A DNA stretch of 64,000 bases from a virus. How positions within the stretch are numbered: position 1 is the first letter of the stretch; the number at the start of each line of letters is the position of its first letter. The notes beneath the pieces were generated by a model. The model was not told the DNA's origin and did no database searches. It was given only the letters and a program-made list of their open reading frames with translations. Position numbers and translations under genes: made by a program. The DNA is taken from positions 1 through 64,000 of IMG/VR virus record IMGVR_UViG_3300042503_000527. The stretch is one strand, 5' to 3'. This document shows positions 56,401-62,800 of the stretch, piece by piece.

Positions 56401-58370
56401 TCTCAGGAACCTATAAAGGATTAACTCAAGATATAAATAGAGATTTTAAAGTCTCTATGGCAGAGGAGACTGTAAAGTCTATTAAATCTGCACAAGAAGA
56501 GTTAAGAAGATTAGACTCGGCTTCTCCTTTAATGTCAGTAGGCAATAAATCAACTGCGCCTTCTTTACAAGATATCATTGATAAATATGGTTTAGCAGAT
56601 CAAGGCGGTGCTAAAAGAAATTTACCAACTCAATTAGCTCAAGGAAGAGCAAATCTAGATAGTATCAATAATTTGCTTTTGGCTAGATTAGAAAATGATA
56701 AACAGCTTGTCGATCTTAACGAAAAAGTAAATAACCTTTTAAAAGAAGACCTAAATGATACAAAGAAAAGAGAAGACCTAATTAAACTTCAGACTGAGCT
56801 AAGAAAGAAAACTTTAGAGCAAGAAGGTAAGGTCGCAGAAGAGTTGTATAATTTATATTACAAAGGTTCGTTTGGAGAAACTTTCTTTAAGGATGAAAGA
56901 GCGGCTTTTGCTAATGCTAGAATTGAAAATGAAGCTCGTCAAGGAAGAGTAGCTATTGGAGCTATAACAGAAAAAAATACTACTTACAATAGAGCCGATT
57001 TTGCTAGAGATACTGGTCAATTGATCGACACTTTCCAAACTGATTTCAAATCAGGTATTGCTAGTGCATTTGGTGAAGCTATCAAAGGAACTAAAACTCT
57101 TAAGGATGCATTTAGAGATATGTTCCAAGGCATCTTAAATAGAATGCTTGATAAGTCTTTAGAGATGGGAGTTGATGCTTTATTTGCTTTTGGTAAAGCT
57201 GCAACTGGCAGAAAAGATGGTGGATTAATCAGAGGTTATAATTCTGGAGGTATGGTTGTTGGTGGCTCTGGAATGAAAGATGATGTACCCGCTATGATGA
57301 GTGGCGGCGAATACGTTATCAAGAAGTCTTCTGTTAAAAAATACGGTTCTGATTATTTAAGAGCCTTGAATGGCGGACTTGTTCCCAAATATGCAGTAGG
57401 TGGGTTCTCAATGGGTCCATTACAAAATGAGTTCTTATATGATAATCCTGATCGTCCAACTTCTGGGGAGTTTGCTGTTGATTCTAGACTATCAGCCGCA
57501 GCTTTAACTGACGAGAATAATCCTCAAAATAGATTAAGACAAGATCGCTATGAAAAACTTGATCAATACTTGCAAGACAGATCGCAGTATGAGAAAGACA
57601 AACAGCAAGCTATTAAAAATTACAAAAATCAAGTAAATAGCACTTTCTATTCAGGTTTAACTGCTGCTGCTGTTCAATTAGGTGCTGCTGGTCTTACGGT
57701 TGGAGCAGCTAATATGAGAACTAATGCAGCAACATCTGCTGCAAGAGGTCTAGAACCCGGAGGCAACTTAACTCAAGCTCAATTAAACGCTCAATATGCA
57801 AGAAATCTTAGGTCAAATGGCGGCTATATAGCTAGATTTGCTGGCGGTGGATCAACAGGTAAAGATAATATTCCTGCCTTGTTAATGGGCGGCGAATATG
57901 TCATGAACAAGAAAGCTGTAGATATGTACGGCAGAGACTTCATGAATCAATTGAATACTGGTACATTGCCTAAGTATGCCAGCGGAGGAATGGTTGGTAC
58001 AAGTTATACAGCAGGTCAAAATACTCCTGAATCTAGCGTGACCGAACTAGTCGCTGCTCTTAATACATTGAATGAAAACCTTTCCAAGGGCAATGACATC
58101 ACCCAAGCTGAGTCAGGTAAAATTTCTGCTGCTGGAGCAAATCAAGAATCTGGAATGTCTGTAGTTAATAACATTTCAATTAATGTTGCTCAAAGCGGCG
58201 AAGTCACTTCTGAAGCTAATGCTACCACTCAAAATGGTGGCTCCAATACTAATAAAGATCAGAACAATATTCAAAACAATGCTAAACTCGCTGAACTACT
58301 CAGAAGCAAAGTCGTTGAAGTATTGGTCGAGCAGAAGAGACCCGGAGGATTACTTTACGCCAGCAGATAA
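47499..58370 (+). CDS. Giant tape measure protein with embedded enzyme-like modules
   Basis: A 3,623-residue tape measure that sets tail length and is ejected with the DNA. Residues ~90-330 are the PhageMin_Tail-type core (VEKSLTDINVVLNTSSKG, FSRQGLGLEETL, ARGGAVIGNALKTIF). Between ~545 and 1840 the motif G-(F/Y/H)-I-P-N-F-A recurs (628, 952, 1528, 1758, 1833, variants at 547 and ~589) and brackets unusual modules. One has a PD-(D/E)XK-like pattern (E862, D882/D884, D906-x-K908). One is a GHKL ATPase (E988-x3-N992, D1022-x-G-x-G-M, G1050-x2-G-x-G-x-G). One has HEAAH at 1451-1455. Long helical and coiled regions follow, with hydrophobic stretches (~1840-1870, ~2045-2085). Near the C-terminus a KDDVPAMMSGGEYVIKKSSV block occurs twice. 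It starts behind its own promoter-like element and overlaps the convergent minus-strand gene by 21 bases. Confidence 0.92.
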   Translation: MATSAGNIPISATFAAAQLEKDVLSALNRIQSKSNLSLNTRNFSQPLGKITGLANEFQKSLEASNARVVAFGASAGLIFAVQKSFSSLVNTTIEVEKSLTDINVVLNTSSKGIKQFGDQLFSVAKNTGSAFKDVASAATEFSRQGLGLEETLKRTRDALILTRLSGLDVVSSTEALTAAVNSFTKEALTTTDVVNKLAAVDAKFAVSSRDLSEAIQRVGSSASEAGVSFDELLGIVTSVQQTTARGGAVIGNALKTIFTRIERPQVISDLKDFGIAVTDISGNALPTIKVIENLAQSFQNLNPVIKSQVAELVGGVYQINILKAALADVSKQNSAFAEATRTSSKAADEAILKNKALNESLSALLNETTINFTKFATSIGEASVGPGIRKVLGYINSSLESYNEKDAEGVGEKIATGVLSGVTNFITGPGLGIGAFAIGKLLANFTKFAGDATKNLLGLNTLGRQQAVLQSEIGKILSDNPDLIKDIISGSRTRLQVEQQIKQTLIEQAALAEQIKNSSIDIGGRFLASGLRVSEKNTIVGRRSAEGYIPAKQQAAEMVGAMQGGYTPGRVVAAPKSIGGIMNTAETVKYIPGFAQPYILPPQGSRAATQLASKSMAKNGINPYMAKGFIPNFAPKPLTNPSYGDNDWWLGSGLSAPVSLSQITTGTSAAWSQDKGFYKTDGSAFTANDLNTFVRRGATYGDIRKYVPDSLLKDDPRWKSGAISDLNAIRRDFAPGKKIAGQENIKEGIKQVYDPYVPPASMLVFDLDAKNKELFADEKTEEILTKRKEDGRAFKIKSYALNSSSQNEEKTNLITQTADFSRRTTKQIANYIRPGEYSDASVDEFFNKAGKNYSVLAGTIFEASTNLAANYTRDQSGGGVGDFDVIGGNIGNVRQFFPGFGDQYGDYKLRNNDDAVRSFIGKVKKKFGLQMAEHFKAQEKKVSQLSTGFSKGFIPNFAQKDFQTVNTARLMGINLAQMDINPETVFRESLQNAVAHGQSGQEKGVFIGVSGYGKPNEFAISDVGTGMSPEDVFTKFLPYAQTGNEGGNKGLSGFGMGKASIFMGSKKFLLDTIKEINGRKIRTIVSGTPEGWNNFIQKGKISLDETLFNQPRGDLNFDGLKMFWREVNPEKKNTPIMGTTFAASPSKEGYISYGSYLENRAGKVAELPFKFTTASSGLLRQTINTRNEDPSYRKYYFSKFDPSKSSVQRTLTAEGGEVDILFDPQGDPQKTYGYAQIPMLSEGMKYANYKVEGVDYIPKSLMFNVRSNVGAGDPNYPWNTDRTELRGPLGKMAKSAVQDLAAQLKRAQEDSVRNVPSYQMGSDLELLDVSSSLPKGTMESIAGNPKFQNFGAALKSVFEQTIGQASEIFDPRMANASFRGLAVGANWMGLNTASSKEVGTKSIVEPFAHVETVIDRIRKISQEKAKQGKKIKSVGKFRDIYSREILDTVFHEAAHQVNRTEGEAHAKSMASVWAANAEQVGSYLKEIQGSLTPELMNFIISTYKQNKSIIDEGKASKFRDFVSNYSSGHIPNFARMQLGKPGFFGTFSALRGNLGVKQFPDNESSTKSNVANEYLASQELGQMIDAEQLNPIFETPKIYGALSKAIQKSAIYKEIFSGKTAQEISENLDEYTGERRGFVQLAEIIADRATSQINAGGRMEAVDLTQNLGNMMYNQVAEGILSKISRRNYEKLLKSIESKDNKDAEAQIDRILSSIFTKGGKVSIVDTGMFNLGSGLASKRKSSLGSLGYEDDFRFASGYIPNFNPVMEAMNREMSAGYSASQVRLGRSDKLKTSFNPMGLGVYNSTEGSLNNGIGLAEKAGIDPKTKGMSARGHIPNFAEFGGADAFILIAAFGTLSTALKEVAGSLRTLKGSSDTLIKSNASAAASYSQQIGQIPKDFKKSQKAISDEIERTFTNVNKTTLKLQGTATGPLVGKTTRDQFGIVTSSPVAASPEQVARLEELRKQQSELRKKAREELSAAREGRRQAQENIRQAQAPVFSRASFASGGQADRYVRGLGTQIGLIGSVASNIGGQFISPENKTGRAAASGLGDIASFAGLGAQFGPYGAIAGVILGAGSALIKLKDAKAEEAIDKINKSLGETKERSAEFSGAAQNYSTSLEGLQNALNDPKTKPEALLKFQNNLTEALNSIPEQFRSKVLAAGTEISKVTEAIGEVNKEMANTQKNLERQLAITQFIEKQSSFLGRSSLKPKDQEVFNRLFTSSIRSEDITKKFTGENAAADFSKFIDSLKSQAIIYSQETIGPYGSRIGAQPMVNKESVENIKAQLKQNTVIPEEIIDQLDKAFAEFDTVALSSLFDSLKKAGIDVFDFAKRSKNLGEILAENTKRLKENEEVLKSLNSQYNSINLQISNQIDIEKNRAQTIREINKIQAEGAVSIQRARVKGLLESATPFISESSKSDIQNQLDLNEITSRQNSKIQEASNKLLDSFSNTIIKKSEEARSKVIPAIEGAKSENAIQQERAVFQNQIQKLTPLIAESLKQINSGGNIGDIQTNLINNIRGFSQFKPEERDVLVQTLEVSFGEFQNTLAEIKAQGDIDIQIQEAQREYQKQSLELNQRLSFAGGAQALSSTGKAGVSELFDNISELVSEFRQTNVAGNAAQRGSSAFKLLDVLTNQLQLNRSIGQPSGFIGPSASGSAFNNQVSSDLNPLVGTAIAGRVQQIRESVDLARRVTEIQMGKPTAGTALGTAFDQAKEGAVKTALDQITSQFKLENMGNYLDVLQQEARFLNDLTQDQNSILEKTLPTTINENFNRVITEQVGSKLDSLTTSLQGVINKLGVATKRNALESEMFNKLPADVSPADRQAILNRIAASQNLRDTEGSISMQTNNAEAGIRLAREKEIKKLQDYFKSFDLVTVTGAEGAFTEAYKNLIGDPSKVSRDDYGNITGGVSYGKGYYGTGTSRETINNAVVLQEDLGSSYEDQLRNQKRLEQLIASREKSIGRPEINLSGTYKGLTQDINRDFKVSMAEETVKSIKSAQEELRRLDSASPLMSVGNKSTAPSLQDIIDKYGLADQGGAKRNLPTQLAQGRANLDSINNLLLARLENDKQLVDLNEKVNNLLKEDLNDTKKREDLIKLQTELRKKTLEQEGKVAEELYNLYYKGSFGETFFKDERAAFANARIENEARQGRVAIGAITEKNTTYNRADFARDTGQLIDTFQTDFKSGIASAFGEAIKGTKTLKDAFRDMFQGILNRMLDKSLEMGVDALFAFGKAATGRKDGGLIRGYNSGGMVVGGSGMKDDVPAMMSGGEYVIKKSSVKKYGSDYLRALNGGLVPKYAVGGFSMGPLQNEFLYDNPDRPTSGEFAVDSRLSAAALTDENNPQNRLRQDRYEKLDQYLQDRSQYEKDKQQAIKNYKNQVNSTFYSGLTAAAVQLGAAGLTVGAANMRTNAATSAARGLEPGGNLTQAQLNAQYARNLRSNGGYIARFAGGGSTGKDNIPALLMGGEYVMNKKAVDMYGRDFMNQLNTGTLPKYASGGMVGTSYTAGQNTPESSVTELVAALNTLNENLSKGNDITQAESGKISAAGANQESGMSVVNNISINVAQSGEVTSEANATTQNGGSNTNKDQNNIQNNAKLAELLRSKVVEVLVEQKRPGGLLYASR
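49137..53015 (+). repeat. G(F/Y/H)IPNFA motif repeats in the tape measure
   Basis: Five clear copies: GFIPNFA (nt 49380), GFIPNFA (50352), GHIPNFA (52080), GYIPNFN (52770), GHIPNFA (52995). Two variants: GYIPAKQ (49137) and YIPGFA (about 49267). Each is preceded by a small Ser/Ala/Lys-Gly turn. They mark module borders, so they may be linkers, cleavage sites or membrane- or chaperone-binding sites. Confidence 0.82.
50370..51400 (+). other. GHKL ATPase domain inside the tape measure
   Basis: The three ATP-binding boxes are in order and well spaced. The N box is ESLQNA (residues 988-993; compare ELISNA of Hsp90), G1 is DVGTGM (1022-1027) and G2 is GLSGFGMGK (1050-1058). About 250 residues of strand-rich sequence follow, ending near YPWNTDRTELRGPL, which resembles the second (transducer) domain of Hsp90/MutL-type proteins. 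Confidence 0.78.
57200..57420 (+). repeat. Tape measure C-terminal GGEYV block, copy 1
   Basis: Encodes KDDVPAMMSGGEYVIKKSSV followed by KKYGSDYLRALNGG and KYAVGG. This block is common at the C-terminal end of phage tape measures. It pairs with 57815-58000. Confidence 0.8.
57815..58000 (+). repeat. Tape measure C-terminal GGEYV block, copy 2
   Basis: Encodes KDNIPALLMGGEYVMNKKAV followed by DMYGRDFMNQLNTG and KYASGG. It aligns with copy 1 over its whole length at roughly half identity, about 200 residues further on. Confidence 0.8.
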
Positions 58371-59177
58371 TTCTTTAATCTTAGAATCTATAGTTAGTAT
58401 AGCCTGATTATAGATTTGCTCTATATTGTTGTCTTTGGCTAATGGTAGATTAAGAAAAGGAGTCTTGTCTACCTTTACAATGAAGGCTTGATTCAGGTAT
58501 TCCTTGCCCGTAGCCTTATTTAATGTAATGCGGTATCGTTTTATATAGACTTCTCCTGTAAGGAAGTCGTCTTTAATCTTTTCATTTAACATTACAAGAG
58601 TAGAAGCGTTTTCTCGCTTTACGTCCAATACAGAAAAAAACTTAAGAGCCTTCTTGTTGTCTTTACCCAAAATCAAGCTTACTTTTGCGCCTTTACCAGA
58701 TCCGCCTTCTAATTCTGCTTCAGTAAAATTTTGAGTAAATTTTCCATTGTTAATTAAATGGAGTTCAGTAATACCGCCATCACTATTGACAGCTTTAATT
58801 TGAAGGACAGCTTTTTGGTTTTTATCTATGGACGATTCAAAGTAAGAATTTTTACCAATAGTTACATATTCATTTACTTTGTATCCAGATCCAGATTCAG
58901 TAATGTCATTAATTAATGCAGCATAGTAAAGAGCAAAATAGCAATCAATAGTGTCTCCATCTAAGATTAAATCTTTAATTGTGCCGCTAAATTTAATTAA
59001 TAAACTTGATTCTACAGTAAAAGGCTTGCTGTAGTTAATGACGGCAGTTCGCACAACAGAGAACTTCTCTGGGTTGCCAATAATTTCTATTTCTTTACTG
59101 GGTTCTATTGTAGACCAGTTTGCTAGGTTGTTAGAATATATGTATTCGTCGCCAAAAGAAAATAATACATCCGTCAT
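58350..59177 (-). CDS. Tail-tip-associated structural protein (minus strand)
   Basis: A 275-residue protein transcribed after the gpJ-like gene. N-terminus: DVLFSFGDEYIYSNNLANWSTIEPSKEI, then beta-rich sequence. Residues ~95-175 carry ITESGSGYKVNEYVTIG and LHLINNGKFTQNF with GGSGKGAKVSL, a GGxGY-type beta domain related to inserts in the neighbouring minus-strand protein and in the tube paralogue at 42437. The C-terminal end (INLPLAKDNNIEQI region, then ILTIDSKIKELSAGVK) is helical. No enzyme motif is seen. It is convergent with the tape measure, overlapping by 21 bases. Three bases (TAACATATG junction) separate it from the gene before it. Confidence 0.7.
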   Translation of the reverse strand: MTDVLFSFGDEYIYSNNLANWSTIEPSKEIEIIGNPEKFSVVRTAVINYSKPFTVESSLLIKFSGTIKDLILDGDTIDCYFALYYAALINDITESGSGYKVNEYVTIGKNSYFESSIDKNQKAVLQIKAVNSDGGITELHLINNGKFTQNFTEAELEGGSGKGAKVSLILGKDNKKALKFFSVLDVKRENASTLVMLNEKIKDDFLTGEVYIKRYRITLNKATGKEYLNQAFIVKVDKTPFLNLPLAKDNNIEQIYNQAILTIDSKIKELSAGVK

Positions 59178-59180
59178 ATG

Positions 59181-59879
59181 TTACATTATATTGCCAATCA
59201 CTGCTTTTACAATAGGATGTTTTGCGCTTTCTGATTCATATCCACTTATTTTAATCTCTGGATCTGAAATATAACCACAACCTAATTTCTCCATTGTTAA
59301 AGAAAGTAGCTCTCCTTTTGAGCCTCTAACAGCATGAGCAGAAGCGGTTAAGCCGTAGTTGTATTCGGTTTCTTCAGGAGGAGAGATGGTGACGCAAGGA
59401 ACAGGTTCTGAGCATCCATATCCGGGGTCAATAATTTGTATATCAACAATATTATGAAAGGCGTTAAACTTGTTTATCTTTTCGCAATCATGAATGTGTT
59501 GCATTTCAGTTCTACAAGAGAGTTCTCTTAGAAACTTTTTGTTATTTTTAATGACTTCTGTTTGTTTATTGTTGGGAGTCTCTAGAGAGATAATGAAGTC
59601 AATATCAAGCTTCTGCAATAAAGTGTTTCTTTTTGCAGTCATTTCTTTAACTTTTTTATCAATGAGATTTTCTTTTTTCCATATAGAGTTTCCATCAGGA
59701 AGAAATTTTCTATGTTCTAATATGCTTTGGTCAATGTGTTTTTCTAAAGGTACAATGTAGTCTACAACTTCATACTCTATTCCTACAAGCTTTAGGCGAT
59801 CTAAATTTTCCATCAAGTCGAGAGAAGATTGGAGGTATTTGTGACTGCCATTTATAAAATATACGATGTAGTGTTTCAT
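59181..59879 (-). CDS. Tail-tip-associated protein with C-terminal GGxGY domain (minus strand)
   Basis: A 232-residue protein. The first ~140 residues are helical and charged (HYIVYFINGSHKYLQSSLDL, KKVKEMTAKRNTLLQKL, QTEVIKNNKKFLREL). The fragment NAFHNIVDIQIIDPGYGCS opens a beta domain with PCVTISPPEETEYNYG and LGCGYISDPEIKISG, two rounds of the GxGY...P.V.I pattern. The two Cys pairs near the GY turns could bind metal or form a crosslink. Function not recognised. It lies between the gpJ-like gene (TAA-A-ATG junction) and the preceding structural gene on the same strand, so a tail-tip or fibre-attachment role is likely. Confidence 0.68.
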   Translation of the reverse strand: MKHYIVYFINGSHKYLQSSLDLMENLDRLKLVGIEYEVVDYIVPLEKHIDQSILEHRKFLPDGNSIWKKENLIDKKVKEMTAKRNTLLQKLDIDFIISLETPNNKQTEVIKNNKKFLRELSCRTEMQHIHDCEKINKFNAFHNIVDIQIIDPGYGCSEPVPCVTISPPEETEYNYGLTASAHAVRGSKGELLSLTMEKLGCGYISDPEIKISGYESESAKHPIVKAVIGNIM

Positions 59880-59880
59880 T

Positions 59881-62800
59881 TTAGTAAGTTATTACTACTG
59901 ATAGTTCTAGTGCTTGGATATGGAAATTATATAATGGAAATGATCTATTGTTAGATCTTGCGGACAAATGTGCAAAAGCTAAGTTTTTAGCACTCTTGAA
60001 TTTCCAGAAAGTTGGATTAGTTATTGATGCATCAGCAGAATAAGAAGAAGCGTTGGCGTAATAATTTGCATAAGGAACATTTTTTAATGTAACCTTAATT
60101 ATGTTATCGTCTCCCGGTATTATTTGGGTTTTATCTACTTCACTAGCTACAAAATCTTCTCCAATAAAGCAATATACCTTTATAGCTTTTGTTTTGTTGA
60201 CGCTTCCAATTGTAAAGAAAATAGACAAAGATTCATTTTCTAATACTGGAACTCCAGCATAGAAAGAAGAATTTGCTATACCAAAATTAAACGAATTAGC
60301 TGTTTGCTGATTTATAGTATAAACAGTGAAATTGTTTGGTTCTGCATTTATCAACATTTGAACATTTTTAGTATTGACTCCAAGTTCAGAAAAGTTGTTT
60401 TCAGGAGTAACGTTTATAGCATTGAAAGATGAATTGAGCAATCCATCATTTAATAAACTATTAAAATTGCTTTTTGCATTTTCTTCAGTGTTTGAATTTG
60501 AGGCGTTTATAGGAATTAAATAAGTATTTGTATAATCAGGAATTAAACTCTTTATATTTCCAGTAAACGTGCTATTAGTTAATCTTGTTATAGAGATGTC
60601 GAAAAACTCTTCGTTTCCTTCGCCAAAAGAGCTATTTGTTATTTTAGCTTTAGACTTAAAAGCATTAGCTGTTTCTGATTCTACTGCTCTTAAAGAAACA
60701 GTATTTGCGTCAGGAACTAAAGCTCTTGTAAAAATTTTATTGCCATTTAAAACATAAGCTCTCTTGCCAGTGGGTATTTTCGGTGATAATGATGCATTTG
60801 GTATATTATCTCTATTTTGTAAAGAGAGTTTGTAATAAGCCATAGTGCCGTCTGGATCTGAAGATAATACTCTATCATCTTTAGCTCCTGCTGCTAGGTT
60901 TGCGTTTGTAGTAGGCTTATAAATTACGCTCTTTCTAGAAATTGCATAAGCTGGTGAAGGGAGCGTATTTACGCTAGTATCAAATATATTTTCAGTTAGT
61001 ACAGTTTTATTAATTGTAAAATGGAGATATCTAGTATCAGCATCTTTTAATACAGACTCTAGAGAGAAAGATAATGGAGTAGATGATTCTTGTTTTATAA
61101 CAATTGGGTCACTAATTTGAGGGTAAATTTTACCTATGTTATTATCTTTATCAATGAAAGAAGAATAATAGTCTAAGATATTTCTTGCTGTTGCTGCATT
61201 TGAGTTAAACTGCCAAGCGAACATGAATGAATCTACAGCTATCAAATAAGCATTATATTGAGTAGAATCAAATCCCTTACCGTTGTCATCGCTTAAGTCA
61301 TTGAAATTAAATATAGATTGGTTATTTGATATTGTTATAAAGTGAGAGTCAATGATTTCTTTTCCAGTATTATCGTTAACAGACAATGGGCTTCCATCAG
61401 GATTGTGATTTATTGAATTTTTTCCAAATTCAAATATATTTTCACTAGGCATTAGTAATAGATAAAAAGCGTTAATAAAAGAACTCGCTGTATCTTGCTG
61501 AATAGTAAATTTTAATCTATTTGATCCTTGGCTTGTAACAATAGAGTAGGTCGCTCTTGTGTCTTTTAAAATTGCATTTAAAGATTTTTTTAAATCAGCA
61601 TCTTGATTGTCGTAAGTTACTAGTAAAAATCCATCTACATTCTTAAAATCATTAGAAGTAGATTTCATTCCAACATCTGTAAATGTCATTTTATCAATTG
61701 CCAAAGAGAAGTTCCTATACTTAGCAAAAACATTTGAAGTTTTGTAGTTGTATATATTGTCACTAGTTTGATCTTCATCAAACGTTAAATAGTCTTCCCA
61801 GTTTGAAACATTAAGGTACTTGTTGTAAACAGTGCCGAAAGCGTCTTTTGTGTCTACTTTCTCTGGTATTATTGCTATTCTATAAGGGTAATCAAGATTG
61901 TTGAATTTATTTGGATTCTTTATGAATTGCAAGGGGATGTTGAACGATAAAGACTCTGGAGGTTTAACAGATTGAATTTGAGAAGGTGCTGTTGACTGAA
62001 AGTATTGTGCTTTCGTTAAATCAATTGGAGAGGTAAAAGCATAAACTTTATTATTCAAAGTGATAGATGAACTTGTATTTACATCGTCATAAGTAATCGC
62101 AACAACTGGAGAGACAAATAATTCATTTGAGTTTTGAGAATTTGAAGCTTCAACATAAGTTAATGGAGAGCTATTATTAATATTTGCTCCATAAATTCTT
62201 ATAGAACCTTTGATGTTGCTCTTGTCTAGAACAGTGTTTACATAAGATTCATAAATATCGATTGGAACAAATTTAAAATCACTAGAGCTATTTGGGTTAA
62301 AGTCTGATCCATAAAAGGCTTTGTTAAATATCTTGAAGCCTATCGTAGTGTCTTTTATAGAAGAGTCATAAAAGATTTCAATCAATACTTTGCTTTGATC
62401 TATTACTCCATTAGCCTCTGCAACGCCAAGAGTAAATAATGCTCTTGAAGGCGCAGAAGCTTCTGGTGCTGGTGGTTTTGCTGGTGTGATATTTAATCCA
62501 GATTCTATTTGAGCATACTTTAAGTGATACATCTGCGAGCCAATTACTGTATAATTACTTCCCTCTGTAGACTCTTGTATTCTAAATACTCTATAAAAAT
62601 CATAATCGCTATCAGTAGATCCATTAAGGTTTCCAGAGTTTTCTAAAGCCCAAGTTATTGATTTAGGAGACATTCCAGACGCTCCAGTAAAATAAGATAG
62701 TCCAGTTACGTTTAATCCAGAAGCCATTACTGGTGCTAGACCCGTAATTCTAATTGAATCATAATATTGACCAGTAATTAAGTTGCCGCTTCCTACTATG

